Assembly: GCF_001485535.1 (NCBI RefSeq)
Contig: NZ_BCMZ01000001.1
Span: 1,364,001-1,428,000, forward strand
Direction of reading: 5' to 3'
DNA length: 64,000 nt
From: Halobacterium sp. CBA1132
GTDB taxonomy: Archaea; Halobacteriota; Halobacteria; Halobacteriales; Halobacteriaceae
Of this stretch, positions 1 to 8,996 are shown piece after piece. The notes under the pieces were generated by a model. That model did not search any database, was not told where the DNA came from, and worked only from the letters and a program-made list of their open reading frames with translations. The position numbers and the translations under genes were made by a program. Position 1 is the first letter of the stretch, and every line of letters begins with the position of its first letter.

Positions 1-15
1 GAGGAGCGCGCTCAT
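1..15 (-). CDS. Start of a sodium/solute symporter large subunit (partial)
   Basis: An ATG on the minus strand (13-15) overlaps the TGA stop of the DUF4212 gene as ATGA and reads Met-Ser-Ala-Leu-Leu to the window edge. DUF4212 proteins are the small partners of SSS-family symporters encoded immediately downstream, so this is probably the large subunit of an acetate-type symporter. Only five codons are visible; the call rests on context and on the translational-coupling overlap. Confidence 0.45.
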
Positions 16-419
16 TCGGAGACACCTCCGTCAGTCGCGTGCTCGATGCCGTACTTCTCGTCGAGGGCGTCGCGCTTTCGCGCGTACCAGAACGCCAGAA
101 TCAGCGCGCCGCCGGGCGCGCCGATGGAGACGAGGAAGTAGTGCAGCGGGAAGCCGATGACGGGCATCGTCGACGTCATCACGTCCGGCGCGATTGCAGT
201 CAGGGTTACCGGACCGAAGACGACGACTGCCCAGATGGCGAAGCCAGTCCAGATGATGCGGAGGTGGTCCCGCATGAACGGCGTGCTCGGCCGCAGCAGG
301 TTCACCTCCGACGTGAGATAGTCGGTGCTGTCCCCGGCATGGGAGGCGCCGGCGACGGCGCCGCCGTCCGGTTCGGCGGACGGTTCGTCGGTCGAGTCGT
401 GGTTGTCGTTGTCTGTCAT
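12..419 (-). CDS. DUF4212 small subunit of a sodium/solute symporter
   Basis: This 135-residue membrane protein has a hydrophilic, acidic N-terminus of about 45 residues, then two membrane helices at roughly residues 52-77 and 85-110, and a short charged tail. The motif FPLHYFLVSIGAPGGALILAF is typical of the DUF4212 family, which is encoded next to SSS-family symporters for acetate-like solutes. It acts at the cytoplasmic membrane, probably with the protein that starts at base 15. Acetyl-CoA synthetase genes lie directly upstream on the same strand, which suggests uptake and activation of acetate. The substrate is inferred from context. Confidence 0.85.
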   Translation of the reverse strand: MTDNDNHDSTDEPSAEPDGGAVAGASHAGDSTDYLTSEVNLLRPSTPFMRDHLRIIWTGFAIWAVVVFGPVTLTAIAPDVMTSTMPVIGFPLHYFLVSIGAPGGALILAFWYARKRDALDEKYGIEHATDGGVSE

Positions 420-476
420 AGTTGAGTGGTCTGTGATTTCGTTCCGTGGTGTGATTGTGAAAATCGGGGTGTGTCG

Positions 477-2480
477 TTAGTCGTCCGAGACCTTCGACTG
501 GATGTCCTCGACGACCTCCGGATTTCGCAGCGTGGAGGTGTTGCCGAGGTCCTCGCCGTTAGCGATGTCTTCGAGGAGACGCCGCATAATCTTCCCCGAG
601 CGCGTCTTCGGGAGTTCGGTCGTGAAGACGACTTCCTCCGGTCGCGCGATGGGGCCGATGGCGTCCTCGACACCGGCAATGATGCGCTCGCGAAGGTCCT
701 CGTCTCCCTCGTAGCCGTCCTCGGTGATGACGTACGCGTAGACGGCTTCGCCTTTCAGGTCGTGGTCGCCGCCGACGACGGCGGCTTCCGCGACGCCCTC
801 GACGCCGACGATGGCGGACTCGATTTCCATCGTGCCGAGGCGGTGGCCGGAGACGTTGATGACGTCGTCCACGCGCCCGAGCACGGTGATGTAGCCGTCC
901 TCGTCGATTTTCGCGCCGTCTTCCGGGAAGTAGACCCAGTCCTCGGAGTCGCTGCTGTCGGTATCCGAGTACTCGGTCCAGTACTCGTTGATGAACCGCT
1001 CGTCGTTGTCGTACAGCGTCCGCAGCATCCCCGGCCACGGGTTGTTGACCGTGAGATAGCCGGCTTCGCCGGCGCCCACTTCCTCACCCGTGGTGTCGAC
1101 GATGTTCGCGTCGATGCCGGGGAGCGGCGGACCCGCCGACCCCGGCTTCATGTCGTTGATGGCGGGCAGCGTGGTGATCATCATGCCACCTGTCTCGGTC
1201 TGCCACCACGTGTCCACCACCGGACAGTCCTCGTCGCCGATGTGCGTGTAGTACCACTTCCACGCGCGCGGATTGATTGGCTCCCCGACCGTCCCCAGCA
1301 GCCGCAGACTCGAGAGGTCGTGCTGGTCGGGGTACTCTTTGCCCCACTTCATGAACGCGCGAATCGCCGTCGGCGCGGTGTACAGTTGGTTGACGTCGTG
1401 GTCGTCGACGATCTCCCAGAGGCGGTCCTTGTCCGGGTAGTCCGGGGTGCCCTCGTACATCACCGACGTGGTGCCCAGCGACAGCGGGCCGTAGACGATG
1501 TAGGAGTGGCCAGTAATCCAGCCGATGTCCGCCGAACACCAGTAGGTGTCCTCGGGCTTGACGTCGAGTACCGCGTGGCTCGTCCACGCCGCGTACGACA
1601 GGTAGCCGCCCGTCGTGTGTTTGACGCCCTTCGGCTGACCGGTGGTCCCCGAGGTGTACATCAGGAACAGCATGTCCTCGGCGTCCCGCGGGACGGGGTC
1701 GACTTCGGCGCCCTCGAACTCCGCGACGATGTCGTCGTAGTCGGTCTGGTTGGCCGCGAGGTCGTGGCCGAAACCGTCGTCCCCCAGGCGGTCGACGACG
1801 ACCACGTCGCTGACCTCGTGGTCGACGCCTTCCAGTCCCTCGTTGGTCTTCTCGAGGTGGTCGAGGGGGTCACCCCGGCGGTAGTAGCCGTCGCAGGTGA
1901 CCAGGTGCTCCGAGTCCGCGGAGTTCATCCGCGTGGCGAGGGCGTCCGCGGAGAAGCCAGCGAAGACGACCGAGTGCGGCGCGCCGATGCGCGCGCACGC
2001 CAGCATCGCAATCGGTAGCTCCGGAATCATCGGCATGTAGAGGGTGACGATGTCGTCCTCCTCGACGCCGCGGTCCCGGAGTGCGGCCGCGAACTCCTCG
2101 ACTTCACGCTGGAGTTCGGCGTACGTGTACGTGCGCGTCTCGTCGGTCGGTTCGCCGACCCACTCGAGAGCTGCCTCGTCGCCGCGGCCGTCCTCTACGT
2201 GGCGGTCGATGCAGTTGTAGCTCGCGTTCAACTCGCCGCCCGTGAACCACTCGTAGAACGGCGGGTTCGAGTCGTCGAGTACGGTGTCGTAGGACTCGTC
2301 CCACGAGAGGTGGTCGGCGGCCCGCTCCCAACACTCCGGCCAGTTCTGTTCGAACTCGTCGTAGATGTCGGGGTCCGAGACGTTCGCCTGCTCGACGAAC
2401 GACTCCGGGGGCTCGAAGACCTCTCCCTCCGGGAGGCGGACTTCGAGTTCCGAGTCAGCGTCTTGGTCTGGCATATCCAT
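477..2480 (-). CDS. acs: Acetyl-CoA synthetase (AMP-forming), copy 1
   Basis: This enzyme activates acetate with ATP and CoA to give acetyl-CoA, AMP and pyrophosphate in the cytoplasm. The 667-residue product has the family's length and motifs: the N-terminal FVEQANVSDPDIY segment, the AMP-binding signature YTSGTTGQPKGV, the acetate-pocket region WWQTETGGMM and the C-terminal hinge/lysine region with PKTRSGKIMRRLL, whose Lys is the usual acetylation site. A GTG lies one codon upstream of the chosen ATG and another ATG two codons downstream, so the start is uncertain by a few residues. A paralogue lies 2.1 kb away on the same strand, with a regulator between them. Confidence 0.95.
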   Translation of the reverse strand: MDMPDQDADSELEVRLPEGEVFEPPESFVEQANVSDPDIYDEFEQNWPECWERAADHLSWDESYDTVLDDSNPPFYEWFTGGELNASYNCIDRHVEDGRGDEAALEWVGEPTDETRTYTYAELQREVEEFAAALRDRGVEEDDIVTLYMPMIPELPIAMLACARIGAPHSVVFAGFSADALATRMNSADSEHLVTCDGYYRRGDPLDHLEKTNEGLEGVDHEVSDVVVVDRLGDDGFGHDLAANQTDYDDIVAEFEGAEVDPVPRDAEDMLFLMYTSGTTGQPKGVKHTTGGYLSYAAWTSHAVLDVKPEDTYWCSADIGWITGHSYIVYGPLSLGTTSVMYEGTPDYPDKDRLWEIVDDHDVNQLYTAPTAIRAFMKWGKEYPDQHDLSSLRLLGTVGEPINPRAWKWYYTHIGDEDCPVVDTWWQTETGGMMITTLPAINDMKPGSAGPPLPGIDANIVDTTGEEVGAGEAGYLTVNNPWPGMLRTLYDNDERFINEYWTEYSDTDSSDSEDWVYFPEDGAKIDEDGYITVLGRVDDVINVSGHRLGTMEIESAIVGVEGVAEAAVVGGDHDLKGEAVYAYVITEDGYEGDEDLRERIIAGVEDAIGPIARPEEVVFTTELPKTRSGKIMRRLLEDIANGEDLGNTSTLRNPEVVEDIQSKVSDD

Positions 2481-2685
2481 CACAATCGTTCACGACATCC
2501 GTGTTAAGTACCGGCCCTAATTATGCCAACACCCCGCCAGCGAGGAACGAACCGAAGAAACCGACAATAGAGCGCTAAAACGTCGAAATCAGTGTTTACG
2601 GACGGAAATCCAGCTACCACAAAGTATTCGTTGTCGACCGACTGCCGCAGTCGTCACTAAACAGTTAGCGACGCGAGAACCGTTG

Positions 2686-4476
2686 TCAGTCGTCGGGCCA
2701 CTCGACGCCGCCGTGGCCGACGTCGTCCTCCGCGAAGAACGCCGTGAGGAGCTTCTGCTGGGCGCGCCGCAGGTGGTTGTGCAGCGTCGGCGACGTGATA
2801 CCGATGGCGTCCGCGAGCTCCTCGGCGGTGCTGCCGCGGGGCCACTCGAAGTAGCCCGCGTGGTAGGCCGCGCGCAGCACCGACGCCTGTTTGTCCGTCA
2901 ACGACTCGTGCAGCGACGCGCGGAACGCCGACGACGTCTCGTCGGGCCGGTCGCGCTCGCGCTTCGAGACGAGTTCCGCGTCCGGGAACGCGTCGGTGAC
3001 GGCCGTGACTAACGACCGAACGTCGGTGTCCGTGGTGACGTCGACGACGACGCGCTGCTCGCCGGGCGTCGCCGTCACCTCGCGGACCGACGCACCGCGG
3101 TCGGTCAGCGTCTTCGCGACATCAGCACCCGAGACGGCGAGTTCGAGCAGGGACTCGTCCCCGTAGTCCCGGACGAGGCGCCCGTCCGCGACTGCCGGCA
3201 GCTCGGTCGCCCACGACAACACCGCGTCCGGGGACGCCCCCGACAGCCGCACGAAGTACAGCAGCGTCCCGGCCTCACCGGGGACGACGCCGTCCAGTTC
3301 GAACGTACAGCCGTGTTCGGTGGCCGCAGCGGCGAAGAACGACGCCTCGCCGGTCGTCTCGAACGCCAGTTCCAGCACCGTGTCCGCCAGCAGGAGTTGG
3401 CGCTGCTGGACGACCGTGACCGTGCGGCCGACCCGCTGCCCGAGGTCCGCCAGCAGCGCGCGCTCGCGCTCGGAAATCCGGCCGTCGACACCGACGACGA
3501 GCGCGCCGTACGTCGTTTCGCGGTCGTCGACGGGCACCACGGCCACCGCATCGAAGCCCGCTTCGTCGGCGGCTGCGCGCCACACCGAGAACGCGGCGTC
3601 GCCGTGAACGTCGTTCGTGACCTGCGCCGTTCCGGACGCGAGCGCCTCCCCGACGGCTCCGGCATCGGCGGAAACGTCGACCGTCGCGTCCGCGGCTCCC
3701 GCTCGCGTCTCGTCCCGGAGTGTCCCGCCGCTGTACCGTGCGAGCCACGCGAACGCGTAGGCGTCACCCTCGACGAGCACGTCGCACGTCCGTGCTTCGA
3801 CGCCGTCCCGCGTGGACGCCTCGAAGTGCGTGTCCCCGACGGCGCGCACGCGGTCGAACGCGGCGTCGAAGCGCGTTTCGGGCGCCGCAGCGGTGTCTCC
3901 GGAGTGGTCTGCGGGCGCGAGTTCGGTGTCGGCGAACGCCGCGGCGACGTCGCCGCGGTCGGCGTCGTCGACGAACGGGTCGAGGCTGGCGAGGCGCTCC
4001 CAGCCGCCGGCCGCCGCGACCGCACGCGGGTCGACGCCCTCGTCGAGGAGCTGTCGGGCGAAAAACTGGCGGAGCGTTCGCGTAGAGACATCTCGGAGCG
4101 CGTCGTCGCCGGTGCGGTCGGCCGCGCGGTCGCCGACGTCCGCAACGAGCATCTGGACGCGCCGCGGCGACACCGCGACCACGCGTTCGTCGTCGTCGAC
4201 AGTGCGTGCGTACTGCCGGAAGTCGTGTTCGACGTCCGCGGGCAGGTAGGCGTCCCGTGCGACCGCGTCGCCCTCGTCGCGCACGCGGAGGAAGTGATGC
4301 GTAACGCCAGCGTAGTCGTGCGAAACGACGTCGTCGGGCCTGATGCGGGCGATTTCAGCGGGTCGCAGCCCGGCTTCGCCGGCGAGGCGAACGACGAGTT
4401 CCTCGCGGTGGGTCTCCGTGGCTCGCCGGAGCCGCTCGTAGGACGCCGCCGAGAGCGCCGCGACATCCGCACTCAT
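2686..4476 (-). CDS. Bat-like HTH_10 regulator with an inactive tyrosine-recombinase-like N-terminus
   Basis: The protein has about 596 residues. Residues 5-175 resemble the catalytic fold of tyrosine recombinases: GLRPAEI supplies the first Arg (R38) and RTLRQFFARQLLDEGVD mimics the HxxR segment. The His is Arg there, the usual GHS is GGW (157-159), and Phe sits near the place of the catalytic Tyr, so it probably cannot recombine DNA. A GAF-like region follows at about 215-365. The C-terminus carries the bacterio-opsin-activator HTH_10, from LTDKQASVLRAAYHAGYFEW to the last helix. It likely senses a signal and controls transcription. Its place between two acs genes suggests acetate metabolism as a target (inference). 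The ATG at 4476 is preferred over one ten codons upstream. Confidence 0.8.
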   Translation of the reverse strand: MSADVAALSAASYERLRRATETHREELVVRLAGEAGLRPAEIARIRPDDVVSHDYAGVTHHFLRVRDEGDAVARDAYLPADVEHDFRQYARTVDDDERVVAVSPRRVQMLVADVGDRAADRTGDDALRDVSTRTLRQFFARQLLDEGVDPRAVAAAGGWERLASLDPFVDDADRGDVAAAFADTELAPADHSGDTAAAPETRFDAAFDRVRAVGDTHFEASTRDGVEARTCDVLVEGDAYAFAWLARYSGGTLRDETRAGAADATVDVSADAGAVGEALASGTAQVTNDVHGDAAFSVWRAAADEAGFDAVAVVPVDDRETTYGALVVGVDGRISERERALLADLGQRVGRTVTVVQQRQLLLADTVLELAFETTGEASFFAAAATEHGCTFELDGVVPGEAGTLLYFVRLSGASPDAVLSWATELPAVADGRLVRDYGDESLLELAVSGADVAKTLTDRGASVREVTATPGEQRVVVDVTTDTDVRSLVTAVTDAFPDAELVSKRERDRPDETSSAFRASLHESLTDKQASVLRAAYHAGYFEWPRGSTAEELADAIGITSPTLHNHLRRAQQKLLTAFFAEDDVGHGGVEWPDD

Positions 4477-4605
4477 ATTTCGTGTATCATCTCGAACGCG
4501 AACCAAGAATCTTTCGAGAAGTAGCGTCCCAAGTCACGATAGGTAACTATCGAAGAAGACGCCGAAAATACCGTTTCGCGTTCCTCTCGTACTCCGAAAC
4601 TCGAC

Positions 4606-6561
4606 TTAGTCGCGGTCGCCGAGCGCCGATTCGAGTTCGCCGACGACCTCGGGATTGCGGAGCGCGCTGGTGTCCCCGAGGTCGTCGTCGTTGGCGATGT
4701 CTTCGAGGAGTCGCCGCATCACCTTCCCGGAGCGCGTCTTCGGGAGTTCGGGCGTGAACACCACCACGTCCGGGACCGCGATGGGGCCGATGGCGGCGTC
4801 GACAGCGTCGGTGATGCGGTCGCGGAGCGCGGCCTCGTTGGCGCCCTCGGCGGCGCTGACGTACGCGTAGACGGCCTGTCCTTTGAGGTCGTGGGGGCCG
4901 CTGACGACGGCGGCCTCCGCGACGCCCTCCACGTCGGCAATAGCGGACTCGATTTCCATCGTCCCGAACCGGTGGCCGGAGACGTTGATGACGTCGTCCA
5001 CGCGACCGAGCAGCGTGATGTACCCGTCCTCGTCGACGGTCGCGCCGTCCTCCGTGAAGTACGCCCAGTCGTACCCCGAGAGGTCCGGGAAGACCGGAGC
5101 GTGGTCGGTGAACCAGCCGTCGTTCTCGACCATCGACAGCGGCATCCCCGGCCACGGACTCGTGACCACGAGATACCCCGTCTCCCCCGGTTCGACTGGC
5201 TCGCCGTCACCGTCGACGACCGCAGCGTCGATGCCCGGGAGCGGGAGCCCCGCTGACCCCGGCTTCATGTCGTCGATGCCCGGGAGCGTGGTGATCATCA
5301 TGCCACCGGTCTCGGTCTGCCACCACGTGTCCACCACCGGACACTCGCCGTCCCCGATGTGCTCGTGGTACCACTTCCACGCGCGCGGATTGATGGGTTC
5401 ACCGACCGTCCCCAGCAGTCGCAGGCTGGAGAGGTCGTGGCTCTCCGGGTGTTGTTCGCCCCACTTCATGAACGCGCGAATCGCCGTCGGCGCGGTGTAG
5501 AAGACATCGACCGCGTTGCGCTCGATGAGCTCCCACACGCGGTCCTTCTCCGGGTGGTCGGGCGTCCCCTCGTAGAGCATCGTCGTCGACCCGAGCGCGA
5601 GCGGGCCGTAGACGGTGTAGGAGTGCCCGGTAATCCAGCCGATGTCCGCCGAACACCAGTGCGTGTCCTCGGGGCGGATATCCAAGACTGAGTGGCTCGT
5701 CCACGCCGCGTGCGCGAGGTAGCCGCCCGTCGTGTGGCGGACGCCCGTGGGTTCGCCGGTCGTCCCGGACGTGTAGATGAGGAACAACTGGTCGGTGGCG
5801 TCGCGGGGCACGGGGTCGACGGTTTCGCCGCGGTGCTCGGTGACGAGGCTGTCGTAGTCGTACTCGTCGTCGGCCAGCGGCGTGTCGTCCCCCAGTCGGT
5901 CGACGACGACGGTCGCTTCGATGCCGTCGTCGAGCGCGATAGCGGCGTTGTCGGCCTTGTTCTTCTGGTGGACGGGCGCGCCGCGACGGTAGTAGCCGTC
6001 GCAGGTGACCAGGTACTCCGAGTCGGCGTCGTCCATCCGCATCGCGAGGGCGTCCGCGGAGAAGCCAGCGAAGACGACCGAGTGCGGCGCGCCGATGCGC
6101 GCGCACGCCAGCATCGCAATCGGGAGTTCGGGGACGACCGGCATGTACAGCGTCACCACGTCCTCCTCCTCGACGCCCAATTCGCGGAGTGCGGCTGCGA
6201 ACTCGTTGACCTCCCGGTAGAGGTCGAGATACGAGTACGACCGGGACTCGCCGAGGCGACCCTCCCACGTCAACGCGACCTGGTTCTTCCGGTCGTCGAG
6301 GTGGCGGTCGATGCAGTTGTAGCTCGCGTTCAGTTTCCCGCCGTCGAACCACCGGAACGGCGGGCCGTCACCGCCGAGCACGGCGTCGTAGTCGTCACTC
6401 CAGTCGAGCAGGTCGGCGGCCCGCTCCCAACACTCCGGCCACTCGCGCGCGAACTGCTCGCGGAGGTCGGGGTCGGTGACGTTCGCCTGCTCGACGAACG
6501 ACGCCGGTGGCTCGACGGCTTCGCCGGCGACCGCGTTGTGCCACGACTCGTCGCCCGGCAT
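4606..6561 (-). CDS. acs: Acetyl-CoA synthetase (AMP-forming), copy 2
   Basis: This second acetyl-CoA synthetase has 651 residues. It keeps the whole family layout: FVEQANVTDPDLR near the N-terminus, YTSGTTGEPTGVRHT as AMP-binding loop, WWQTETGGMM in the substrate pocket and PKTRSGKVMRRLLEDIAN at the C-terminus. One difference from copy 1 is Thr in place of Lys in the AMP-loop (GEPTGV against GQPKGV); the effect is unknown. The two copies are clearly paralogues and share many nucleotide stretches. The gene reads away from the HTH_10 regulator at 6659 and towards the regulator at 4476. Some relatives use propionate or other short acyl substrates, which cannot be excluded. Confidence 0.93.
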   Translation of the reverse strand: MPGDESWHNAVAGEAVEPPASFVEQANVTDPDLREQFAREWPECWERAADLLDWSDDYDAVLGGDGPPFRWFDGGKLNASYNCIDRHLDDRKNQVALTWEGRLGESRSYSYLDLYREVNEFAAALRELGVEEEDVVTLYMPVVPELPIAMLACARIGAPHSVVFAGFSADALAMRMDDADSEYLVTCDGYYRRGAPVHQKNKADNAAIALDDGIEATVVVDRLGDDTPLADDEYDYDSLVTEHRGETVDPVPRDATDQLFLIYTSGTTGEPTGVRHTTGGYLAHAAWTSHSVLDIRPEDTHWCSADIGWITGHSYTVYGPLALGSTTMLYEGTPDHPEKDRVWELIERNAVDVFYTAPTAIRAFMKWGEQHPESHDLSSLRLLGTVGEPINPRAWKWYHEHIGDGECPVVDTWWQTETGGMMITTLPGIDDMKPGSAGLPLPGIDAAVVDGDGEPVEPGETGYLVVTSPWPGMPLSMVENDGWFTDHAPVFPDLSGYDWAYFTEDGATVDEDGYITLLGRVDDVINVSGHRFGTMEIESAIADVEGVAEAAVVSGPHDLKGQAVYAYVSAAEGANEAALRDRITDAVDAAIGPIAVPDVVVFTPELPKTRSGKVMRRLLEDIANDDDLGDTSALRNPEVVGELESALGDRD

Positions 6562-6658
6562 CGATTGGAACCTACGGCCTAGCGCGAATAAACGTTCGCC
6601 CTCGAACCCCCGTGGAGCGGCCTATACACTTACCACGCCGGCTGTTCGAGGGGCACGT

Positions 6659-7339
6659 ATGAGCGTTGTCGCGGAAGTCGCGGTGCCGGCCAACTCCGTC
6701 GCGATGGCCGAGACGCTCGCGGCTGCCCCCGAGACCGTGGTCGAAATCGAGCGCGTCGTCGCGCACCCGGACGGGAAGCTCACGCCGTACTTCTGGGTCC
6801 ACGGCGACCTCGACGCCTTCGAGTCGGCGGTCAACGAGGACCCGACCATCGACGAGGCGACGCGCCTCGACACCCACGAGTCCGAGGCCCTCTACCGCGC
6901 GGAGTGGCCGGGCGGCGTCGAGTCGGTGGCGACCGCCGTCGTGGAGACCGGCGGGACGCTCGTCTCCGCGACCGGCCAGCGGGGCGGGTGGGAGCTCCGC
7001 ATCCGGTTCGAAACCCCCGACCAACTGCCGTCGTTCTCGACGTACTGCGAGCGCCACGGCGTCGAGTACGAGGTGCGGCGCGTCTACCGCTCGGAGGAGG
7101 CGGGCGCGCCCGACCGATTCGGCGTCACCGAGAAGCAGCGCGAGGCACTGGTCGCCGCCCTCGACGCGGGATTCTACGAAGTCCCGCCGGAGGCAACGAT
7201 GGACGAAGTCGCAGATGAACTCGACATCAGCCAGCAGGCGCTCTCGAAGCGGCTGCGCCGCGGCCACGGCAACCTCGTCGGCGACGTCTTCGACGCGCCA
7301 GATTCGACGGAGGGCGAGCGGACCCCCCCAGTAGTGTGA
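6659..7339 (+). CDS. HTH_10 (bacterio-opsin activator-type) transcription regulator
   Basis: This 226-residue protein has an N-terminal alpha/beta sensor-like region (about 1-150) and a C-terminal HTH_10 domain (about 155-215) with VTEKQREALVAALDAGFYEV and a recognition helix around ISQQALSKRLRRG. This is the common stand-alone regulator architecture of haloarchaea. The ATG at 6659 is preferred because a TATA-like TATACA sits about 33 bases upstream, which fits a leaderless transcript. It is divergent from acs copy 2 across a gap of about 100 bases, so regulation of that gene is plausible but inferred. The ligand is unknown. Confidence 0.82.
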   Translation: MSVVAEVAVPANSVAMAETLAAAPETVVEIERVVAHPDGKLTPYFWVHGDLDAFESAVNEDPTIDEATRLDTHESEALYRAEWPGGVESVATAVVETGGTLVSATGQRGGWELRIRFETPDQLPSFSTYCERHGVEYEVRRVYRSEEAGAPDRFGVTEKQREALVAALDAGFYEVPPEATMDEVADELDISQQALSKRLRRGHGNLVGDVFDAPDSTEGERTPPVV

Positions 7340-7445
7340 CCGAGGGTCACAGCACGAACAGCGGAGCGGCGATAGTACTTGAATGGGTTGTATATACTCG
7401 GCCATCCCTCTTCGACGCGAGTCGTCTGCGTACCGGGTAGCGACG

Positions 7446-7616
7446 ATGGCAGACGACGGCAGTGACACAGGTGGTTCACCTGACGTTATCGTTGGTTGTA
7501 CGAACTGTAGCAGCACGTACCCCGCACAGCGAGCCGGCGACGGCTACCGGCCCATCGGGACTGACGGCACGTGTGGCTGCGGAAACGACGAATTCGAGCC
7601 TGTCGACGCGGACTGA
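7446..7616 (+). CDS. Small zinc-ribbon protein
   Basis: This 56-residue acidic protein has a CTNC pair and a CGC pair (GTCGCGNDEF) about 25 residues later, which could form one zinc knuckle or ribbon. Such micro-proteins are abundant in haloarchaea and their functions are mostly unknown. The ATG at 7446 is chosen because it removes an implausible N-terminal extension. The gene stands alone between the HTH_10 regulator and the convergent aminotransferase gene. Confidence 0.7.
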   Translation: MADDGSDTGGSPDVIVGCTNCSSTYPAQRAGDGYRPIGTDGTCGCGNDEFEPVDAD

Positions 7617-7683
7617 CCGCTCCTCGCACAGGAGCGAGTCTTTCTACCCAACCAGAAAATCGACTGAAAGCGACGACAGCAGC

Positions 7684-8796
7684 CTAGAGGCCGGCGACGT
7701 CCTCGATGGCGTCGGTCAGCGCTTCGATGCTCTCGACGGTGTGCTCGCCCATGTGGCCGATGCGGAACGTCTCCCCGCCGAGCGTCGACCCGTAGCCGTT
7801 CGAGAACGCCATGTCGTACTCCGCGGAGACCTCGTCGATGACGGCGGCGACGTCGAGGTCCTGCGTGTTCTCGATGCAGCTCACGGTCTGGGACTCGTAG
7901 CCCTCCTCGGGGAAGATGTCGAAGTGCTCGTAGGCCCAGTCACGGGTGTACTCGGCCATCTCGCGGTGGCGCTGGTCGCGGGCGCGGTGGCCCTCGTCGA
8001 GCATGTGCTTCATCTGCTTGCGGTACGCGAGCATCACCGGAATCGCGGGCGTGGAGTGGGTCTGGCCCTTCCGGTCGTAGTAGTCCAGCGAGCGCTGGAA
8101 GCCGCCGTACCACGACGCCTCGTCTTTGGCCAGTTCGCGGTCGTAGGCGTCGTCGCTGACGACGCAGACCGCCAGCCCCGGCGGCATCGCGAACGCCTTC
8201 TGCGTGGACGCGAAGATGACGTCGATGTCGTGTTCGTCGATGTCCACGTAGTCGCCGCCGAGCGCGGAGACGGCGTCGACGACGAAGTACGTGTCCGGGT
8301 AGTCCGCGACCACGTCCCCGATTTCCTCGATGGGGTTGCGGACGCCCGTGGAACTCTCGTTCATCACGGTGGCGACGACGTCGTAGTGCTTGTCGCTGGA
8401 TTCGAGTGCGTCCCGGATGTCACCGGGCTTGATCGCCTCTCCCCAGTCGTATTCGAGGCGGTCGACGTCCTTCCCGAGGCGCTCGGCGACGTTCGCGTGG
8501 CGCTCGCTGAAGCTCCCGCACGTCGGCACGAGAATGTTCTCGTCGACGAGGTTCAGCGTCGACGCCTCCCAGAACTCCGTTCCGGACGCGGTGAGGATGA
8601 TGACCTCGTTGTCGGTGCCGAGGAACGTCTTCGTGTCCTCGACGATAGTCGTGTAGAGGTCCGTCATCCGGTCCATGCGGTGGCCGAACATCGGCTGGCT
8701 CATCGCGTCCAGTACGTCCTCGCGGACTTCCGTCGGCCCCGGAATGTACAGCGTCTTGTCGTCGTAGTCGCCGGTGTACTCGCGTTTTTCGGTCAT
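7684..8796 (-). CDS. Class V pyridoxal-phosphate aminotransferase (alanine-glyoxylate type)
   Basis: This 370-residue cytoplasmic enzyme belongs to fold type I, class V. It opens with IPGPTEVREDVLDAMSQP, has an ATGTEFWEA-like phosphate loop (TASGTEFWEAST, 69-80), the cofactor Asp in FVVDAVSALGGD and the Schiff-base Lys in FASTQKAFAMPPG (K200). Family members transaminate alanine, serine or aspartate with glyoxylate or pyruvate. The exact substrate cannot be told from sequence. It is a single gene, divergent from a GNAT acetyltransferase with a 200-base gap between their starts. Confidence 0.88.
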   Translation of the reverse strand: MTEKREYTGDYDDKTLYIPGPTEVREDVLDAMSQPMFGHRMDRMTDLYTTIVEDTKTFLGTDNEVIILTASGTEFWEASTLNLVDENILVPTCGSFSERHANVAERLGKDVDRLEYDWGEAIKPGDIRDALESSDKHYDVVATVMNESSTGVRNPIEEIGDVVADYPDTYFVVDAVSALGGDYVDIDEHDIDVIFASTQKAFAMPPGLAVCVVSDDAYDRELAKDEASWYGGFQRSLDYYDRKGQTHSTPAIPVMLAYRKQMKHMLDEGHRARDQRHREMAEYTRDWAYEHFDIFPEEGYESQTVSCIENTQDLDVAAVIDEVSAEYDMAFSNGYGSTLGGETFRIGHMGEHTVESIEALTDAIEDVAGL

Positions 8797-8996
8797 GGGA
8801 GCGCGTGAATAGCGACCTCTTCACAGCAACGCGGGATGTGTGTTTTGATAGAGTCCACACTGGCCGGCTGTGTCGCCGCCGTCTCACGTTTCCCAGAATG
8901 CTGGAACGGTACCCCCGTTTTCCGGGGCCCGCGAGCGTACTCGAAGGTGACGACAGAGCCCACGACCGCCCGGACCCCACGGGCGAACATCCCACT

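Noticed and set aside
426-2018. Long antisense frame opposite acs copy 1 (530 codons)
   Set aside because: High-GC genes leave long open frames on the other strand; its composition is Val/Arg/Asp-rich with no domain, and the sense frame is a clear acetyl-CoA synthetase.
3313-4524. 403-codon antisense frame opposite the Bat-like regulator
   Set aside because: Arg/Val-rich shadow with no motif; the minus-strand frame has a recognisable HTH_10 domain.
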